6,362 bases of DNA, taken from contig JAGBGV010000113.1 in NCBI GenBank assembly GCA_017935805.1, positions 1 through 6,362 on the forward strand, given 5' to 3'. The stretch is from Clostridia bacterium. GTDB taxonomy: Bacteria; Bacillota_A; Clostridia; Oscillospirales; CAG-272. Numbering within the stretch: position 1 is the first letter of the stretch; each line of letters begins with the position of its first letter. Shown piece by piece: positions 1-5,294 of this stretch. The notes beneath the pieces are model-generated. The model had not been told where the DNA came from, ran no database searches, and was given only the letters and a program-made list of their open reading frames with translations. Both the position numbers and the translations under genes were made by a program.

Positions 1-146
1 ATATGAATATTATTGCGTCCGGTGGAGTGTCATCTATGGACGATATCAATAAGCTCACAAAGCTTAACATTCACGGTGCGATAATCGGCAAAGCCTATTA
101 TACAGGCGCAATATCTTTAAGAGAAGCAATAGAGGCGGCAAAATGA
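1..146 (+). CDS. hisA: HisA C-terminus (ProFAR isomerase), partial
   Basis: This is the 3' end of the gene for phosphoribosylformimino-5-aminoimidazole carboxamide ribotide isomerase, the cytoplasmic (beta/alpha)8-barrel enzyme just before HisF in histidine synthesis. Only the last 47 complete codons are present; the reading frame begins at base 3 and the 5' part lies outside the window. Visible signatures are the two C-terminal phosphate-binding loops of the barrel, IIASGGVSS near the start and [11 protein letters not shown] further on, followed by the terminal helix LREAIEAAK. The TGA stop (144-146) overlaps the hisF ATG (143-145), as is common for translationally coupled his genes. The identity rests on these motifs together with the hisF-hisIE context. 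The related barrel HisF is excluded because a complete hisF follows immediately. Confidence 0.9.
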   Translation, partial: MNIIASGGVSSMDDINKLTKLNIHGAIIGKAYYTGAISLREAIEAAK

Positions 147-919
147 TAACAAAGCGAATTATACCATGCCTTGACGTAAAAAACGGCAGGGTTGTAAAGG
201 GCGTAAATTTTGAGGGGCTGAATGATGTATCATCCCCGGTTGAACTTGCCCGATATTACAGCGAAAACGACGCTGACGAGCTTGTGTTTTACGATATAAC
301 AGCCTCATACGAGGGAAGGCAACTGTTTACGGACATTCTCTGCGAGACAACAAGAACTGTTTTCATCCCTGTAACAGTCGGCGGTGGTATTAACACAGTT
401 GCTGACTTTGATCGTGTACTCAATTGCGGTGCTGATAAGGTCAGCGTCAACTCCGGTGCAATACGCAATCCCGACCTCATTGGAGAAGCCGCAAAACTGT
501 ACGGTGATCAGTGCGTGGTGCTGTCAGTTGATGTAAAGCGAGTGGACGGAGAGTTCCGTGTATTCGCCAAAGGCGGAAGAGAAGACACGGGCATGGAGGC
601 AATCAGTTGGATCAAGCGCTGCGTTGACAATGGTGCAGGTGAGGTCGTAGTCAACTCAATTGACACCGACGGTGTTAAAGGGGGATTTGATCTTCCGATG
701 CTTGAAGCTGTGTGCAATGCGGTGTCAGTTCCTGTTATCGCGTCAGGCGGCGCAGGAAGTATAGATCACTTTATCACGCTGTTTAACACTTTACCTAAGG
801 TAGATGCCGGACTTGCCGCTTCAATATTCCACTTCGGCGAGGTCAGCATTCATGATCTCAAAGCAAAAATGGCGCAGGAGGGAATCCCCACACGCCTTAC
901 AAGAAAGGATAGAATCTAA
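143..919 (+). CDS. hisF: Imidazole glycerol phosphate synthase, cyclase subunit HisF
   Basis: HisF is the cyclase subunit of imidazole glycerol phosphate synthase. With the glutaminase HisH it converts PRFAR plus ammonia into IGP and AICAR in the cytoplasm, linking histidine and purine synthesis. The 258-residue protein has the usual family length and aligns from end to end by eye. It opens with the [15 protein letters not shown] signature carrying catalytic Asp11, has the second catalytic Asp130 in VVLSVDVKR, and has phosphate-binding loops around VTVGGGI (78-83) and IASGGAGS (199-206). The DITASYEGR segment (51-59) is also typical. The ATG overlaps the hisA stop, and an AGAGG at 131-135 gives a 7-nt spacing, which supports this start. 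The stop overlaps the hisIE start. HisH is not in the window and presumably lies upstream. No truncation or missing key residue is seen. Confidence 0.97.
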   Translation: MITKRIIPCLDVKNGRVVKGVNFEGLNDVSSPVELARYYSENDADELVFYDITASYEGRQLFTDILCETTRTVFIPVTVGGGINTVADFDRVLNCGADKVSVNSGAIRNPDLIGEAAKLYGDQCVVLSVDVKRVDGEFRVFAKGGREDTGMEAISWIKRCVDNGAGEVVVNSIDTDGVKGGFDLPMLEAVCNAVSVPVIASGGAGSIDHFITLFNTLPKVDAGLAASIFHFGEVSIHDLKAKMAQEGIPTRLTRKDRI

Positions 920-1566
920 TGATAAACATAGATGAACTGAAATTTGACGAGCGTGGTCTGATTCCCGCAATTGTTGTTGATGCTGTTACAAAGCGTGTTC
1001 TTACTCTCGCATACATGAATAAGGAAAGCCTTACCATATCAATGGAGAAAGGTCTCACATGCTTCTGGAGCCGCTCCAGGCAGGAGCTGTGGCTCAAGGG
1101 TGAGACAAGCGGAAACTATCAGCATATCGTTTCCATTACCGCAGACTGCGACAAGGACGCTCTTGTAGTTTTAGTTGAGCCTGACGGCCCGGCTTGTCAT
1201 CTTGGTACTGAGTCCTGCTTTGAAAACCCGGTCTGGGAAAGTGATGAGCTTCAGGAATTCTCACTTCAGTCGCTTATGAAGATGCTCGAGGGCAGAAAAA
1301 CCGAGAAAAAAGAAGGTTCCTATACAACATATCTTTTTGAAAAGGGAATAGACAAAATTCTCAAAAAAGTAGGCGAGGAATGTACAGAAGTTATCATTGC
1401 CGGAAAGGCAGACGACAAAAAGGAAACTATCTACGAGATTGCTGACCTTGCATATCATGTAATGGTTCTCATGCTTCAGATGGGTATTTCACTTGAAGAT
1501 ATTCACCGTGAACTTGCCTCCCGTCATGTAATCGACAAGAAAGTAAAACAGGAAAAAATGACCTGA
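919..1566 (+). CDS. hisIE: Bifunctional phosphoribosyl-AMP cyclohydrolase / phosphoribosyl-ATP pyrophosphatase HisIE
   Basis: This fused enzyme performs steps 2 and 3 of histidine synthesis: PR-ATP to PR-AMP plus pyrophosphate (HisE part), then opening of the adenine ring of PR-AMP (HisI part). The HisI domain covers roughly residues 1-105. It shows [16 protein letters not shown] (51-66), the metal-binding ADCDKD cluster (Asp76, Cys77, Asp78, Asp80), and Cys93 and Cys100 of the Zn site in [13 protein letters not shown] short charged linker (about 122-133) leads to the HisE domain (134-205), which has the MazG-like all-alpha pattern: [15 protein letters not shown] with Glu153, Glu154 and Glu157, then [13 protein letters not shown] with Asp176. 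The 215-residue length suits HisIE fusions. The ATG overlaps the hisF TAA, and AAAGGA at 904-909 is a suitable ribosome binding site. It is the last gene of the operon, followed directly by a terminator. Confidence 0.97.
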   Translation: MINIDELKFDERGLIPAIVVDAVTKRVLTLAYMNKESLTISMEKGLTCFWSRSRQELWLKGETSGNYQHIVSITADCDKDALVVLVEPDGPACHLGTESCFENPVWESDELQEFSLQSLMKMLEGRKTEKKEGSYTTYLFEKGIDKILKKVGEECTEVIIAGKADDKKETIYEIADLAYHVMVLMLQMGISLEDIHRELASRHVIDKKVKQEKMT

Positions 1567-1575
1567 TAAATAATA

Positions 1576-1610
1576 AAACGTCGGACAAAATCCGGCGTTT
1601 ATTTTATGTA
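1576..1610 (+). terminator. Terminator of the his operon, probably bidirectional
   Basis: A 10-bp stem pairs AAACGTCGGA (1576-1585) with TCCGGCGTTT (1591-1600), with one G-T wobble and a CAAAA loop. ATTTTAT follows on the plus strand. Read on the minus strand, the same hairpin is followed by TTATTATTTATCA, also T-rich. It starts 10 nt after the hisIE stop and includes part of the stop codon (1599-1601) of the convergent winged-helix gene. The arrangement fits a shared terminator for converging transcripts. The T-tracts are interrupted, so efficiency cannot be judged from sequence alone. Confidence 0.8.
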
Positions 1611-2222
1611 GATATAATATCCCTTGAACCTTTGTGATTCAATAATCTTTTTTCCGTAAGATTCTTCAATTTTTCGGTTGAGATTTGAAATATGCACGGA
1701 GACAATATTGCTGCTGTGCTTACTTGATGCAGGATAGCAGTATTTTTGAATCATATCAACATTTGCATATAGGTTAAGTTTTGAAGCTGACCATAGATAC
1801 TTGAATATCAAATACTCTCTGTCAGTCGGCATGACCATATTGCCGTAAATCTCAAAGAAATTGTTGCCGAAAAACACTTCACCCACAACAACCCCGAAAG
1901 GAAAACGAGCATCTTTATCAATTCCGCTATCTTTGTATAGGAACTCTCTTAAATAATGGAGCGCCATATCAGTGCTATCCATTCGCTTGGCGTTAAGTGC
2001 TGTATTAACAAATCCGTCTCCTATAACAAGCGCAAAGATATTATCATACGGTGTATGTCGTAGATCATCGAACACATCACAATAGGTTATAATTATCTTT
2101 ACAGGAAGATAACTCTTGATATCGCTAAAAGCACAAACCGCCGCAGGGCAACCAAGATCAAGGAGCAGAGCCTGCAGATTGGCGGCACGTGGAGTTACAG
2201 TCTTATCACATACAAGAATCAT
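1599..2222 (-). CDS. OmpR/PhoB-type winged-helix regulator with degenerate receiver-like N-terminus
   Basis: A predicted cytoplasmic DNA-binding protein of 207 residues. The C-terminal part (about 115-207) matches the OmpR/PhoB effector fold: a short beta segment (GEVFFGNNFFEIYGNMV), MPTDREYLIFKYLW corresponding to the usual LTPTEFELLxxL helix, a recognition helix with VSVHISNLNRKIEE (174-187), and a C-terminal wing FKGYYIYI. The N-terminal part (1-100) has the size and hydrophobic rhythm of a receiver domain (MILVCDKTV, then IIITYC as a beta-3-like strand). However, the acidic pair after beta-1 is reduced to Asp6-Lys7, and the phospho-acceptor position after beta-3 appears to be Thr or Tyr rather than Asp. 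I infer a phosphorylation-independent, orphan-type regulator. No histidine kinase gene is beside it. AAGGAG at 2228-2233, 5 nt from the ATG, supports the start. Its target is unknown; it converges on hisIE. The effector domain is confident, the pseudo-receiver reading less so. Confidence 0.8.
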   Translation of the reverse strand: MILVCDKTVTPRAANLQALLLDLGCPAAVCAFSDIKSYLPVKIIITYCDVFDDLRHTPYDNIFALVIGDGFVNTALNAKRMDSTDMALHYLREFLYKDSGIDKDARFPFGVVVGEVFFGNNFFEIYGNMVMPTDREYLIFKYLWSASKLNLYANVDMIQKYCYPASSKHSSNIVSVHISNLNRKIEESYGKKIIESQRFKGYYIYIK

Positions 2223-2254
2223 GGCATCTCCTTAAAACTGACGTACCATATTCG

Positions 2255-2283
2255 AAAAAACCTCCCGCAAAAGACGGAAGGTT
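2255..2283 (-). terminator. Rho-independent terminator after nrdR
   Basis: On the minus strand a hairpin pairs AACCTtCCG with CGGgAGGTT (one internal mismatch, 7-nt TCTTTTG loop, 2259-2283) and runs into a TTTTTT tract (2255-2260). It begins 7 nt past the nrdR stop and ends 32 nt before the start codon of the downstream winged-helix gene. No convincing promoter fits in that remaining gap, so the downstream gene probably depends on readthrough or on a promoter inside nrdR. Confidence 0.75.
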
Positions 2284-2290
2284 ATCGATA

Positions 2291-2746
2291 TCAGTCGATC
2301 TGGTCGCGGTTCTTAAGTTCAGATATCTCACGGGCAAAGGTGTCAATGTCCTTAAACTCGCGGTGAACCGAAGCAAAACGAACATATGCTACCGCATCAA
2401 GCTGCTTTAATTTTTCCATAGCCATCTCACCGATGCGAACTGAAGTTATCTCTGACTTCATAGAGCTTTGGATAGCCGCTTCTATCTCATCAGCCACAGC
2501 TTTTGCGTCAACATTACGCTTCTGACAAGCTTTGAGCAGACCTGAAAGAAGCTTGTTTTTGTCAAACAGTTCACGACTGCCGTCCTTCTTTACGACAATT
2601 GGATTGAGAACGTCCACGATCTCATATGTTGTAAATCTAGCATGGCAGTCTTCACATTCGCGTCTGCGTCTGATGCTGTTATTTTCTTCAACGGGGCGAG
2701 TGTCAAGCACCTTGCTCTTAGGTGAAGCGCATACAGGACATTTCAT
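2291..2746 (-). CDS. nrdR: Transcriptional repressor NrdR of ribonucleotide reductase genes
   Basis: NrdR is a cytoplasmic, nucleotide-sensing repressor that binds NrdR boxes upstream of ribonucleotide reductase operons when dATP is high. The 151-residue protein has the normal length. It begins with the zinc ribbon MKCPVC with Cys3 and Cys6 and CEDC with Cys31 and Cys34, and contains the family signature VLDTRPVE and the basic RRRRE stretch (26-30) expected to contact DNA. The ATP-cone domain follows (about 46-136), opening with PIVVKKDGSRELFDKNKL and closing with VAYVRFASVHREFKDID. GGAGG at 2754-2758, 7 nt upstream of the ATG, decides the start. It lies 14 bp behind the methyltransferase stop, and a terminator follows it. 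No nrd reductase gene is in the window, which is normal for NrdR, a trans-acting regulator. Confidence 0.97.
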   Translation of the reverse strand: MKCPVCASPKSKVLDTRPVEENNSIRRRRECEDCHARFTTYEIVDVLNPIVVKKDGSRELFDKNKLLSGLLKACQKRNVDAKAVADEIEAAIQSSMKSEITSVRIGEMAMEKLKQLDAVAYVRFASVHREFKDIDTFAREISELKNRDQID

Positions 2747-2760
2747 GTTTTATCCTCCAA

Positions 2761-3534
2761 TTATATCTTGTGGTTACTGATCTTCTTTGCGGTTAAATAC
2801 CAACGCTCGGTTTCGTGGTTGGCAGGGGTGAAATTGTAGTCAGCACATATATTCACGAGTTCAAGTCCGCAAGAATTAAGTGCATTCTCAATAGACTTAA
2901 GACCATATGCTCGCTCCCGTTCAACACCGTCATTGCGGGTCCAAGTGCCGTCATCCAGCTCCTCGAAAACCGTAAGATAAAAATCAACAATATCGCCTTT
3001 TTTAGACAGCCTGTTTCTCCAACAGCACATTATTCCGTCATCTTCGAGAATGTAGTCGCGGTCCTTGTAGACTGTCTTGAACTTATAAGGTGTGTTAACG
3101 TCAAATATAAACAGACCGTCATCTTCAAGATAGTTTGCAACGAGAGAGAAGCATGAGAGAAGGTCGTCGCGATGGGTAAGGTGGTTTATGCCGTCCAGAC
3201 AGCACACAACAGCGTCTACGGTGCCGTAGAGCTCGAATGCACACATGTTACCGCAGACGAATAATACGTCTCTGAGGCCCGCCTCGCGCGCTCTGTTATC
3301 AGCAACAGACAGCATTTCATCTGAAATGTCCAGTCCTGTCATATCGTAGCCTCGACGTGCTAATTCTACAGTCATACTGCCGGTTCCGCATCCGAGGTCA
3401 AGGACAGAACGGACTTTCTTGCCGGCAGAAAACTTTTCAAAGCATTTTTCAATGTGATCTGCCCAGAGGGAATAGTCAACCGTATCATTCAATCTGTCGT
3501 AAACCGGAGCAAGAACATTGTATCCGTCAAGCAT
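2761..3534 (-). CDS. Class I SAM-dependent methyltransferase, YqeM-like
   Basis: A predicted cytoplasmic Rossmann-fold methyltransferase of 257 residues. Motif I is VLDLGCGTGSM (44-54) for SAM binding, the acidic residue at the end of beta-2 is Asp69 in GLDIS, and later elements are FVCGNM (92-97), DAVVCCLDGINHL (107-119) and the beta-5 region LFIFDVNTP (141-149). The N-terminal pattern APVYDRLNDTVDYSLWADHI (9-28) is characteristic of the Firmicute YqeM-like group, whose substrate I do not know. The ATG lies 2 nt after the yerC stop (TAA-TC-ATG) and only a weak GGAAAGG precedes it at a long distance, so its translation is probably coupled to yerC. nrdR follows after 14 bp. The family call is secure. 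Whether it acts on a small molecule, RNA or protein cannot be read from the sequence. Confidence 0.88.
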   Translation of the reverse strand: MLDGYNVLAPVYDRLNDTVDYSLWADHIEKCFEKFSAGKKVRSVLDLGCGTGSMTVELARRGYDMTGLDISDEMLSVADNRAREAGLRDVLFVCGNMCAFELYGTVDAVVCCLDGINHLTHRDDLLSCFSLVANYLEDDGLFIFDVNTPYKFKTVYKDRDYILEDDGIMCCWRNRLSKKGDIVDFYLTVFEELDDGTWTRNDGVERERAYGLKSIENALNSCGLELVNICADYNFTPANHETERWYLTAKKISNHKI

Positions 3535-3536
3535 GA

Positions 3537-3866
3537 TTATTTGTCAGCCTTTCCGGGTAGCTCGGGACGATTTACGCCGCGATCAGCAAGCCTGCGGAGT
3601 ATTTCGGTATAACCGTCGCTTCCGTATTTAAGGCATCTGTTTATGCGACTTATTGTAGCAGTGCTTAAGCCGGTCTTGTCTGTTATTTCGGTATATACTT
3701 TATTCTCATCAAGCATTTTTGCACCGCACATACGCTTAGCCATTTCTTCAAGCTCTTTTATGGTGCAAAGATCGTCAAAAAAGTTGTAACAGTCGTCAAG
3801 AGTTTCAAGTGAAAGAATTGCCTCAAAGAGATAATCCTTGGCGGGATCGCGTCGTTGATTTGCCAT
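3537..3866 (-). CDS. yerC: TrpR-like regulator of the YerC/YecD (HisR) family
   Basis: A small (109-residue) all-helical DNA-binding protein of the TrpR superfamily. Family features are LFEAILSLETLDDCYNFFDD (13-32), LCTIKELEEMAKRM (33-46) and the helix-turn-helix with YTEITDKTGLSTATISRINR (58-77) followed by CLKYG. Firmicute members (YerC, also called HisR) are known or predicted to repress histidine biosynthesis genes, which fits the his operon 2 kb away, though that link is inference here. The start is the ATG at 3864-3866: GGAGG at 3874-3878 is 7 nt upstream. An in-frame ATG at 3894-3896 would add 10 residues but has no ribosome binding site and sits immediately beside the -10 box, upstream of the expected transcription start. 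It is the first gene of a cluster with the methyltransferase and nrdR. The C-terminal tail after residue 93 is longer than in B. subtilis YerC as I remember it. Confidence 0.9.
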   Translation of the reverse strand: MANQRRDPAKDYLFEAILSLETLDDCYNFFDDLCTIKELEEMAKRMCGAKMLDENKVYTEITDKTGLSTATISRINRCLKYGSDGYTEILRRLADRGVNRPELPGKADK

Positions 3867-3873
3867 AAAAAAG

Positions 3874-3878
3874 CCTCC
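3874..3878 (-). promoter_or_regulatory. Ribosome binding site fixing the yerC start
   Basis: GGAGG on the minus strand, 7 nt before the ATG at 3864-3866. It selects this ATG over the in-frame ATG at 3894-3896, which lies upstream of the site. Confidence 0.85.
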
Positions 3879-3898
3879 GTAATATGATTTGTTCATAT

Positions 3899-3927
3899 AT
3901 TATACATCACTTTATTAATAAAGTAAA
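3899..3927 (-). promoter_or_regulatory. Sigma-A-like promoter of the yerC-methyltransferase-nrdR cluster
   Basis: On the minus strand a perfect -10 box TATAAT (3899-3904) lies 17 bp from TTTACT (3922-3927), which matches the -35 consensus TTGACA at four of six positions. The sequence upstream (3931-3968) is very A/T-rich and could serve as an UP element. Transcription would begin near 3892, giving a leader of about 25 nt before the yerC ATG. No other promoter is evident between yerC and nrdR, so all three genes are likely co-transcribed from here. Confidence 0.75.
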
Positions 3928-3930
3928 GTG
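3908..3930. promoter_or_regulatory. Palindromic candidate operator in the yerC promoter
   Basis: ACTTTATTAATAAAGT (3909-3924) is a perfect 16-bp palindrome. It occupies most of the spacer between the -10 and -35 boxes and runs into the -35. A further TAAAGTG (3924-3930) repeats the right half-site 5 bp on and forms a second inverted pair with CACTTTA (3908-3914). A dimer bound here would block RNA polymerase. Autoregulation by the TrpR-like product is the simplest inference. The TTAA centre and ACT outer ends resemble the E. coli TrpR operator, but the half-sites differ in length and sequence, so this is only a hint. Confidence 0.6.
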
Positions 3931-3968
3931 TGAAATTGTTAAAAATTAAATTATATTGTGATAATATT

Positions 3969-4004
3969 AAAAAACAGCCCTACCAACTATGTAAGGTAAG
4001 GCTG
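3969..4004 (-). terminator. Rho-independent terminator of the EEP lipoprotein genes
   Basis: On the minus strand CAGCCTTACC pairs with GGTAGGGCTG (10 bp, one G-U wobble) around the 10-nt loop TTACATAGTT, followed by TTTTTT and further A/T. It starts 7 nt after the stop codon of the nearer EEP gene and isolates the yerC promoter from upstream transcription. Confidence 0.9.
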
Positions 4005-4011
4005 AATTTTA

Positions 4012-5274
4012 CTATTCAATATTCGGCGTAACTATTGTAAATGAAATAGGTTCTGCATATTCACCTGTGAGAGCCATAGGGGATATGTTGACTTTATACT
4101 CAGTGGCCGGCGAGAGTCCTGTGAGGGTGCAAGGTAATTCGCTCGGAACTTCAACATGAAGATAACGTGATGGGATTTCTCGCACAACTATTTCATTGCC
4201 ATCAGGATCAATAGCAGAAACTCGGTAAGCATCGATCATGAACGTGTCGTCAGCTTGTGTTATAGTGATTTCTGCCACATAAGGACGAATATCCTTCACG
4301 GTCATTTTGATGCCGTCAGTTGAGATAACAGGCGAGAATTGCAGCTGATCGGGCAGGGAATTAATTGTAGCACGAACAAACAGACCATTGTGGTCGCTCA
4401 TGAAGGTATTATCATCAATAACGCTGTTAATCACCTCGTATTCATGCACAGTCATCTTGTCTCCTGTAACAAAGCAGAAGTCGATTGGCTTTCGTCCTAC
4501 CGGATTTGGTGACCCGCCGTGCATAGTACCCATGTCCATTGACTTTTCTGCGACGAACTTTGAGTCATATATAAACTCAGTAGAGGTCATAATCTGATAA
4601 CTGTCACTTCCTTCGCTTGCGTTAAAGTCTCCGGTTGCGAATACAGGATATCCAAGAGATTCAAGCTGCTTGCACAGATCTCGTATGATAGCCATTTGGA
4701 ATTTGTTTTCTTCATCGTCGATCCACTCAAGGTGAGTGTTTACATGAGCATATCTGAGTCCTGTGAGCTTGTCTTCAAATACACCCCAGGTGCAAGTGCG
4801 CCCTGCAGGTTTTGTGGGAGTTTCAGTCAGCCATACTGTTCCCGAAGCAACAACATCAAACTTTTCTTTGTTGTAATAGATGTAAACTGCACTTGCAGCT
4901 GCCTTCTCAACCGGGCCTTCATCTGTGTTGCCGATCCTGCCATATTTTTCTCCGAGAGCATTCTTGAGAACGCTGCCCCAAGAATATATTACTTCTTGAG
5001 TTCCGATTGAATCGGGCTCATATTCAAGGAGTCTGGGGATCATGATCTCTGCACGCTTTTCAATTGTTGGAGTGTTACCGTCAAGATTCATGCTGATAAT
5101 GCGGACCTCACCTGCGGGAAGCATATTGATATCTTCGGGAGAATCTGTCTCTTCGACTCGAGTGTCCTGTGTATCAATTGTCTGGGGTGCTGTACTATTG
5201 GCGCATGATGACAGAACAAATATTCCCGTGCTTACTGCAAAACATAGCGCAATTGATAGAATCTTCTTATTCAT
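4012..5274 (-). CDS. EEP-fold (endonuclease/exonuclease/phosphatase) lipoprotein with Fn3-like C-terminus
   Basis: A 420-residue predicted surface lipoprotein. A signal peptide (KK, then a hydrophobic core) ends in the lipobox LSSC with Cys24 as the lipidated residue, followed by a polar, acidic tether (to about 50). The EEP domain (about 56-305) is complete: Asn63 in SMNLDG, Glu94 in IGTQE, Arg159 in GRTCTW, His181 in NTHLE, Asp216 and Asn218 in TGDFN, Asp265 in KPIDFCFV, and Asp294-His295 in MSDHNG. The SGTVWLTETP motif (144-153) is typical of an uncharacterised bacterial EEP subgroup. The rest (about 310-420) looks like one fibronectin type III domain (LTGLSPATEYKV). It probably hydrolyses a phosphodiester or phosphomonoester outside the cell with a divalent metal; nuclease, sphingomyelinase-like and phosphatase roles all remain possible. 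AAAGGA at 5283-5288 is 8 nt from this ATG; a GTG one codon upstream (5275-5277) is an alternative. It follows its paralog by 20 nt, evidently in one operon. Confidence 0.85.
   Translation of the reverse strand: MNKKILSIALCFAVSTGIFVLSSCANSTAPQTIDTQDTRVEETDSPEDINMLPAGEVRIISMNLDGNTPTIEKRAEIMIPRLLEYEPDSIGTQEVIYSWGSVLKNALGEKYGRIGNTDEGPVEKAAASAVYIYYNKEKFDVVASGTVWLTETPTKPAGRTCTWGVFEDKLTGLRYAHVNTHLEWIDDEENKFQMAIIRDLCKQLESLGYPVFATGDFNASEGSDSYQIMTSTEFIYDSKFVAEKSMDMGTMHGGSPNPVGRKPIDFCFVTGDKMTVHEYEVINSVIDDNTFMSDHNGLFVRATINSLPDQLQFSPVISTDGIKMTVKDIRPYVAEITITQADDTFMIDAYRVSAIDPDGNEIVVREIPSRYLHVEVPSELPCTLTGLSPATEYKVNISPMALTGEYAEPISFTIVTPNIE
4445..4485. repeat. Conserved 41-bp segment shared by the two EEP genes, copy 1
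   Basis: This segment matches 5737-5777 at 38 of 41 positions in the same orientation. It encodes IDFCFVTGDKMTVH around the catalytic Asp of the EEP domain. It is the best-conserved DNA stretch I see between the paralogs, and is a trace of tandem duplication rather than a mobile repeat. Confidence 0.7.
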
Positions 5275-5294
5275 CACTATAGTCCTTTGTAAAA

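Noticed and set aside
2067..2085. Asp49/Asp52/Asp53 of the winged-helix protein as a phospho-acceptor
   Set aside because: They lie beyond the predicted end of beta-3 and the surrounding acidic pocket and DxxLPD-type pattern are absent, so a normal receiver site is not supported.
2189..2410. 73-residue plus-strand frame across the nrdR/regulator junction
   Set aside because: It runs through the nrdR terminator and antisense to both genes, with no family resemblance.
2815..3156. 113-residue open frame on the plus strand
   Set aside because: It lies entirely antisense to the methyltransferase, whose motifs are clear; it has no recognisable domain and no convincing ribosome binding site.
3931..3968. 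A/T-rich stretch as a possible origin or separate regulatory RNA
   Set aside because: No DnaA boxes, repeats or stable hairpin are visible; it is best explained as the upstream part of the yerC promoter next to the EEP terminator.
4696..5010. 104-residue open frame on the plus strand
   Set aside because: Antisense to the EEP lipoprotein gene and of improbable composition (Cys- and Ser-rich); a shadow frame.
5275..5277. GTG as start of the EEP lipoprotein gene
   Set aside because: The adjacent ATG (5272-5274) has better spacing (8 nt) from AAAGGA; the GTG would add only one residue and does not change the interpretation.
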